Part shown: in pieces, positions 1-6,000 of the stretch
Layout: every line of letters starts with the position of its first letter
How positions within the stretch are numbered: the first letter of the stretch is position 1
Assembly: GCA_007117945.1 (NCBI GenBank)
Contig: SKTN01000275.1
Coordinates: forward strand, 1 to 8,863
Direction: 5' to 3'
Length of the DNA: 8,863 nt
Origin: Nitriliruptoraceae bacterium
GTDB taxonomy: Bacteria > Actinomycetota > Nitriliruptoria > Nitriliruptorales > Nitriliruptoraceae
Notes under the pieces: generated by a model
The model's database searches: none
Seen by the model: only the letters and a program-made list of their open reading frames with translations
What the model was told of the DNA's origin: nothing
Position numbers and translations under genes: made by a program

Positions 1-3000
1 CGAAGATCACGTAGGCGTTGGACTTCAGCCCGGCCCGGTCCCGGTCGGCGCTGACGACCGCGATGATCTCGAAGTACTTCGGCAGCGCGTGGTCGACGTA
101 GAACAGCGCGACCGCGTCCTCGTCGCGGACACCCTCGTTGCTGTAGCGCTCGTTGCTGAGCGTCCAGGTGCCGCTGTCCGGGGCGAAGGAGCCGGCGACC
201 GTCTGGGTGTCGGTGAAGTCCTGGCTGCGGACGATGTCGCGCGGCCCGCCCATGTTGCCCGGGTGCGGCTGCGACGGCGCGCCGGTCTGGTCGGTCCAGT
301 AGGGGTCCCGCTGGGTGACCATGCCCAGCTCGCCGTACAACGGATCGTCCGGGGTGCCGGACCCATCGGCGGCAGCCACATCGACCAGGAAGGCCTGGAG
401 GTGGGGGCTGACCTGCCGGCTGATCGTGAAGGCACCGAAGGGGCTGAAGGGCACGATGTAGGTGTTGAAGGACCCGACCCAGTCGATCAGCCGGTCACCG
501 CCGCTGTCGGCGATCAGGATCGAGCGGTCCGCACCGCCGTAGGCCATGTCGAAGTTGTCGGTCGAGAGCTCCTCCGGCGGCGAGTCGTTCAGGCCGCCGC
601 CCGTGTTGTGGTCGCCGACGGCGTTGATCACCACGCGACCCCAACCGCCGTACATCCGGTCGCGGCCGGGTCCGCCGACGATCCAGTCGTTGCCGCCGCC
701 ACCGAAGATCGCGTTCTCGCCGCCACCCCAGACCTCGCCCTGCGGGACCGTCTGGCCGGTGCGGTCGTCGTCGACGTCGAGGTACTGGCTGAAGTTCAGG
801 AGGAAGTCGACGCAGCGACCGTCCTCCGCGGTCTCGAGCCCTGACGGGTCGGTGATGACCCTCGCCCCGGGATCGTTGGCGGGGAGGCAGTTGCCGTCCT
901 CGTCGAGCACCCAGGCGTCGGCGGCGTCGTTCCAGCGGAGCATGATGCGCTGGAGGGGGAGGAACTCGTTGAACCAGGGGAAGACGCCCGACGCCGGGGT
1001 GAACCCGAGGACACCGTGGGGATCGGTGCGGAACCCGGTCCCGTAGATCGCCTCGAGCACCGCCCACGGGTCCGCCTGGTAGTACAGCGGCAGCGCCGCG
1101 GTCCCGGAGATGGCGTCGTCGCCCTCGCCGCCGTGGATCGCGTTGCTGCCGCCGCCACCGAAGATGATGTCGTTGCCGCCGACGTTGAAGGTCTCCACGG
1201 TCTGCGAACCACCGCCACCGTCCTGGACCGACAGTTGGAACGCCACCCGGTGGTGGATGCGGCCGGTGACGTGCACCGTCTGCTCCTGGAGACGTCCGGG
1301 CGTGCTGAGGGTCTGCGGGGTGTTCGCGGTGAGCAGGCCGTACAACGGCTCGGTCCACCCGTTGCGGCTGGTGAAGATGCGCCCGTCGTCGCCGAGGATG
1401 CCGTCGTCGCCGGTACCGCCGTGGATCCAGTCGTGGCCCTCGCCGCCGATCAGGTGGTCGGTGCCGGGGCCGCCGAAGATCACGTTGTCGCCGGTCATGC
1501 CGTAGACGATGTTGTTCCCGGTCTCGGTGAAGATCCGGTCGCCGGCCCCGCGGTTGGTGGGCTGGGCGTTGTCGACCCAGGTCGGATCCTGGGGGTGGTG
1601 CCCGGCGCCGCGGTCGCTGCTCCAGTACGTGTCGCCACCCGTGGGCGAGTAGTCGAGCAGCTCCACGGCCCGCGGCACGACCCGCAGCAGGTTCTCGCAC
1701 TCGCCTGCGCGCGGGGTCGTGCCGTCCGCCGCGAAGCAGTCGTGGTTGAAGGTCAGGTACTCGCCATCCTGTGGCGCGGTCAGGAAGGCGTCGAACCACG
1801 GGTCACCGGCACTGGGCAGCAGGTCGGCGTCGTAGACGATCCGGTAGATGTTGCCGTTGTCGCCCAGGATCACGTCGGCATCACGTGCGTGGGGCGCAGC
1901 GTGGTCCAGGTGCTGCTGGTCGCGGGCCCAGTGCTCGGCGTTGCCGCCGAAGATCGTGTTGGCACCGCTCGGCCGCTGCGTCGTGGTGTCCAGCCCGAAG
2001 AGGCTGGAGCTGCCACCGATGATGTCGTCCTGCCCGAGCCCGCCGAAGATCAGGTCGTGGCCCCCGCCACCCTCGATGTAGTCGTCGCCGTCGAGGTCGG
2101 TGTCCACCAGGGGCACGACGTAGGCGCGGTAGGTACGGCCCTGCCACGCGAAGCCGGTGACCGCGCCCTCCGCGTCGCGGACGAGATCGACGAGCACGGT
2201 CAGGTCGTCGAGCGCGCCCGAGTCGACCAGCTCATCCCACTCGGCGGCGAACACGACCCGGCCGTCACCGTGGAGGATGTCGTCGCCGAGCTGACCGAAG
2301 ACCTTGTCGTCGCCGCCGCCCCCGGCGATCACGTCGTGGCCGTAGTGGACGGCCTCGGTGGCATCCGCATGGTCGTAGAGGGCGATGTGCCGGAGCAACC
2401 GCCCATCGGGGTGGGCCTGCTCGCGGTCGTCCACCCCGTCGTAGAGGGTGCTGCCAGCGAGCGTGCGGATCCTCGCCGACACCGCGGAGTGCGTGCGCAG
2501 GATCAGGGCGTTGTCGCCGGCGATGACGTCGTTGCCGAGGCCACCGTCGATGACGTTGTTGCCGGCGTGGCCACCCGCCACGTTGTGGCCACCGATGATG
2601 TCGTCGTCGCCGTCACCACCGAACAGCACGTCGTCGCCCTGCCCGCCGATGATGATGTTCTCGCCGGGCTCGCCGCTGGTCTGCGGCAGCGCGAACCATC
2701 CCAGGGGATCGTCGACGCCGATCAGGGTGAGGTCGAAGCGGGCGTGATCGGCGAACACCACGTCGTCGCCGCCATCAGGGCTGGTGGTGTCGATGGACAC
2801 GAACCGGAAGGGATGCTCGGCCGGATCCTCCCACAGGGGCAGCTGCGCCAGGTCCAGGATGCCGCCGACCCAGCCGAAGTCGCCGAAGATCAGGTCGTTG
2901 CCTGACCCACCGGCGATGACGTCACCGGCGGCGCCACCGAGGATCAGGTCGTTGCCGTCACCGCCGACGATGCGGTTGCCCGAGCCGGGCTGCGTGCCGC

Positions 3001-6000
3001 TGCTGCTGCCGACGGTGGTGTCGACGGTGAGTGCGACGTTCGGCACCAGGTAGCCGCCGTCGGGGCCGATCCTTGCACGTGTCTCGTCGGGGATGTCGTG
3101 GTCGGGCAGCTCGAGGTGCTGTGCGTCGGCGGCTCCGCCCAGCACGATGTCGAACCCGGTGACGTCGTCGCCGGCGGGGGCGAGGAAGTAGACGCGTCCG
3201 TCGTCACCGATCAGGACGTCGTCGGCACTGCCGCCGCGCAGGTGGTCCTGGCCGTCGCCACCGAACAGGTACAGCGGCAGCGTGGAGGTGGCACCGTCGA
3301 TGACGTCGTCGCCGTCCTCGCCCTTGACGACCAGCATCCGCCCGGGGGTGTCCGCCACCCCGATCGTGACGGTGTCATCGCCCCCGCCGGCGAACAGGGT
3401 GGTGACGGTGGCGTCGAACGGCGCGTCCTGCGTGCCGGCCAGCGTGGAGGTGATCAGGAACACGTCGTCGCCGAGACCGCCGTAGAGGTTGATACCGCGA
3501 CCGAACAGGCCGACGTCGTGGTGGCGGGTCCAGGCCCCCTGGCCCGCCAGGTCGCCGTCGGTGGCTCGGTAGGTGATGTCGCCGGAAGCCCACCCAGTGA
3601 TGGCGGTGTCGGTGATGGTGACGTCGCTCCTGCCCTCCTCGGAGGCACGGTCGCTGACGCTCAACGTGCTGCTGCCCGTCGAGGTGTCGATGTGGAGGTC
3701 GCCGGCGATGCGGTCGAGGGTCCCCTGGAACTCGAGGTCGTCGACCACCACGGTGCCGTGCAGGATCAGCTCGTGGAGCGCCTCGAGATCCTGGGTGATC
3801 GTCCCGTCGAGGAGCACGTCGAGGAGGCCGAGGTCCGCGGCGTCCGAGACGTACACGAGGTCGTCACCGGGGCCGGTGTCGAGGTACGTCGTCGCGGAGG
3901 TCCCCCGGACGTTGAACCGGTCGTCACCCTCACCCAGATCGATGTGCAGCTCGGCGAGGTCGTAGTAGTTGATGCCGTCCACACGGCGCTGCACGGTCGC
4001 GGTCCCGTCCGTGCCCACCGCCGACAGGGTCGGCCCGCGGTCACCGGCGAGCTCGCCGTGGAAGCCGACCAGCAGGTCACCGGCGTGCTCGAAGACGAAC
4101 ACGCTCTGGGCGCAGCGGCTCCGGCCCTCCGCACCGCACACGGCCGGATCGGGGAACAGCAGGCCCTGCAGTAGGCCCTCCAGCTCGGACGCCGACACGC
4201 CTGCGTCGATGTCGTCCAGCGTCACGCTCGTCTGGTCGGGGAGCTCGAGGGTCACGGTGAAGGAGGTGGTCGTGGCCCCGAGGGTGATCGAGTACAGCCC
4301 ATCGATCACGCTGCGGGCCAGCATCGACAGGCCCGTCAGCGTCGTCTGGGTCAGGGTGCCGAGCTCGTCGACCGTGGAGCCGGTGTCGTCGACGTAGGCG
4401 GTGTTGTCACCGCCCCCACCGGCGAGCAGCAGCAGGGCTTCGAGGTGGTCGAGCAGCCGCTCGGGGTTGCGGACCACGAAGGTGTCGTCGCCGTCGCCGC
4501 CGAGGATGCGGGTGTGACCCTCGATCGTCTGGATATCGAAGGTGTCGTCGCCCGGACCACCGAAGATGCTGGTCGTGCCCTGGTGGGTGCTGTCGACCGT
4601 GAACGTGTCGTCACCGGAGCCGAGGTGGATGTTGAGGACCTCGAGGCCTGCGTAGGTGATGCCGCCGGGGAACGCCCGACCGGCGATGACCAGGTCGTCG
4701 CCCATACCGAGGCCGGTGATGCGCGCGTCGGTGAGGGTGCCCGTCTGGTCGGCGACGCTGTCGAGGTCGAAGACGTTGAGGGTGTCGACCTGGTGCTCTT
4801 CGATCACCTCGAGGGCGGGATCGCTGAACTCGTCCAGTCCGCCGTGGGACTCACCCGGCAGCAGCACCGGTTCGGGGATCGTCCGATCGGCGTCGGGATC
4901 GATGCCGCCCTCGATGAACAGCGGCCCCTGGATGCGGTGCAGACGACGCTCGAGGTCGGGGAAGGCGACGATGCCGCGGCCGTTGACGACGTCGTCGTCG
5001 ATGGCACGGACGTGGATGGTGCGGGCGGTGTCCCAGTTGGTCTGATCGAAGGTCACCGCCACGCTGCTGGCCCAGACCTGGCCGTCGAGGCTGACCTCGA
5101 GCCGGACGTCCTCGCGCAGTACGTCGTCCGCACCATCCGTGCCACGCAGCAGCGTCGGCGTGTCCTGCGGGACGATGTCCACGGTGATCGTGGCACCGCC
5201 GGCCGGGGCCGTGGTGAGCACGACCTCGTAGGTGTCGGTCGCGCCGCCCTCGATCACCTGGGTCCGGCCGTCGGTCTCCGTGATGAGGACGCCGGGGGTG
5301 TCGTTGTCGGCGATGCGCACGTTGACCCGGTCGATGGTGAGCCCGGGCAGGTCGATGACGGAGAAGTCGTCGCCGGCCTGCAGATCGGCGAGCCCACTGA
5401 CCAGGACGATCTGCTCCCCCGTGTTGGAGGCGATGGTGCGGAACTGACCCTCCGCGTCACCGGAGAGGATCCTGATCGTGGCGCCCGTGAGCCCGCCGCG
5501 TGCCGTCGGCAGGGTGACGCCGCTGACCTGGAGAGTGAGGCCGTCGGGATCCACGGTGTCGACCGTGCCGGTGATGACCTCATCCACGACCGGGCCGGTG
5601 TAGCCCGTGATGACGTAGCTGCTCGTGTCGTCAGGTCGCACGTCCCAGCCACCCTGGACCCGCAGCTCGTCGGCGGTGTTGGAACGGATGGAGCGCTGCT
5701 GCCCGGCGCCGGTGCCTGCGACGATGCGGACCGTGTAGCCGGCGAGGTCCAGGCCCGCGAAGCCGCCGGGCGCCTGCAGGCGGTCGCTCAGCACCGAGAG
5801 AGCGTCGACGTCGCCCTCGATGGTGTCGCTGCTGGTGACGGTGTGGCGGATGTCGCTGAAGTGGAAGCCCTCGACCACATCGTCGTCGACGGCGTCGACC
5901 AGGACCGTGACCGGAGCCCAGTCGGTGGGCGTGAAGTGGACCTCCAGCGTGCCCTCGCAGGCGGTGGTACCCGAACCATCCTCCGGGGTCACGCACAGTT

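Noticed and set aside
495..1799. A 434-codon minus-strand open frame
   Set aside because: It is in a different frame from the real gene, is arginine- and proline-rich low-complexity sequence, and overlaps recognisable RTX clusters and the C-terminal module.
2069..2104. EF-hand or dockerin-like loop DTDLDGDDYIEG (residues 2254-2265)
   Set aside because: Position 12 is Gly with the Glu one residue early, no flanking helices are visible, and the segment runs directly into an RTX turn.
1016..2905. A 629-codon open frame on the plus strand over the RTX clusters
   Set aside because: Same mirror frame. It ends at 2903-2905 only because the sense strand uses one TCA serine codon there. Its repeated DDVVA pattern is the antisense reading of the RTX turns.
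4472..4661. Regular 60-bp spaced DNA repeats that could suggest a CRISPR array or other DNA-level repeat
   Set aside because: The repeats are in frame and explained by 20-residue protein turns. The DNA between them is not spacer-like and the repeat units vary at synonymous and non-synonymous positions.
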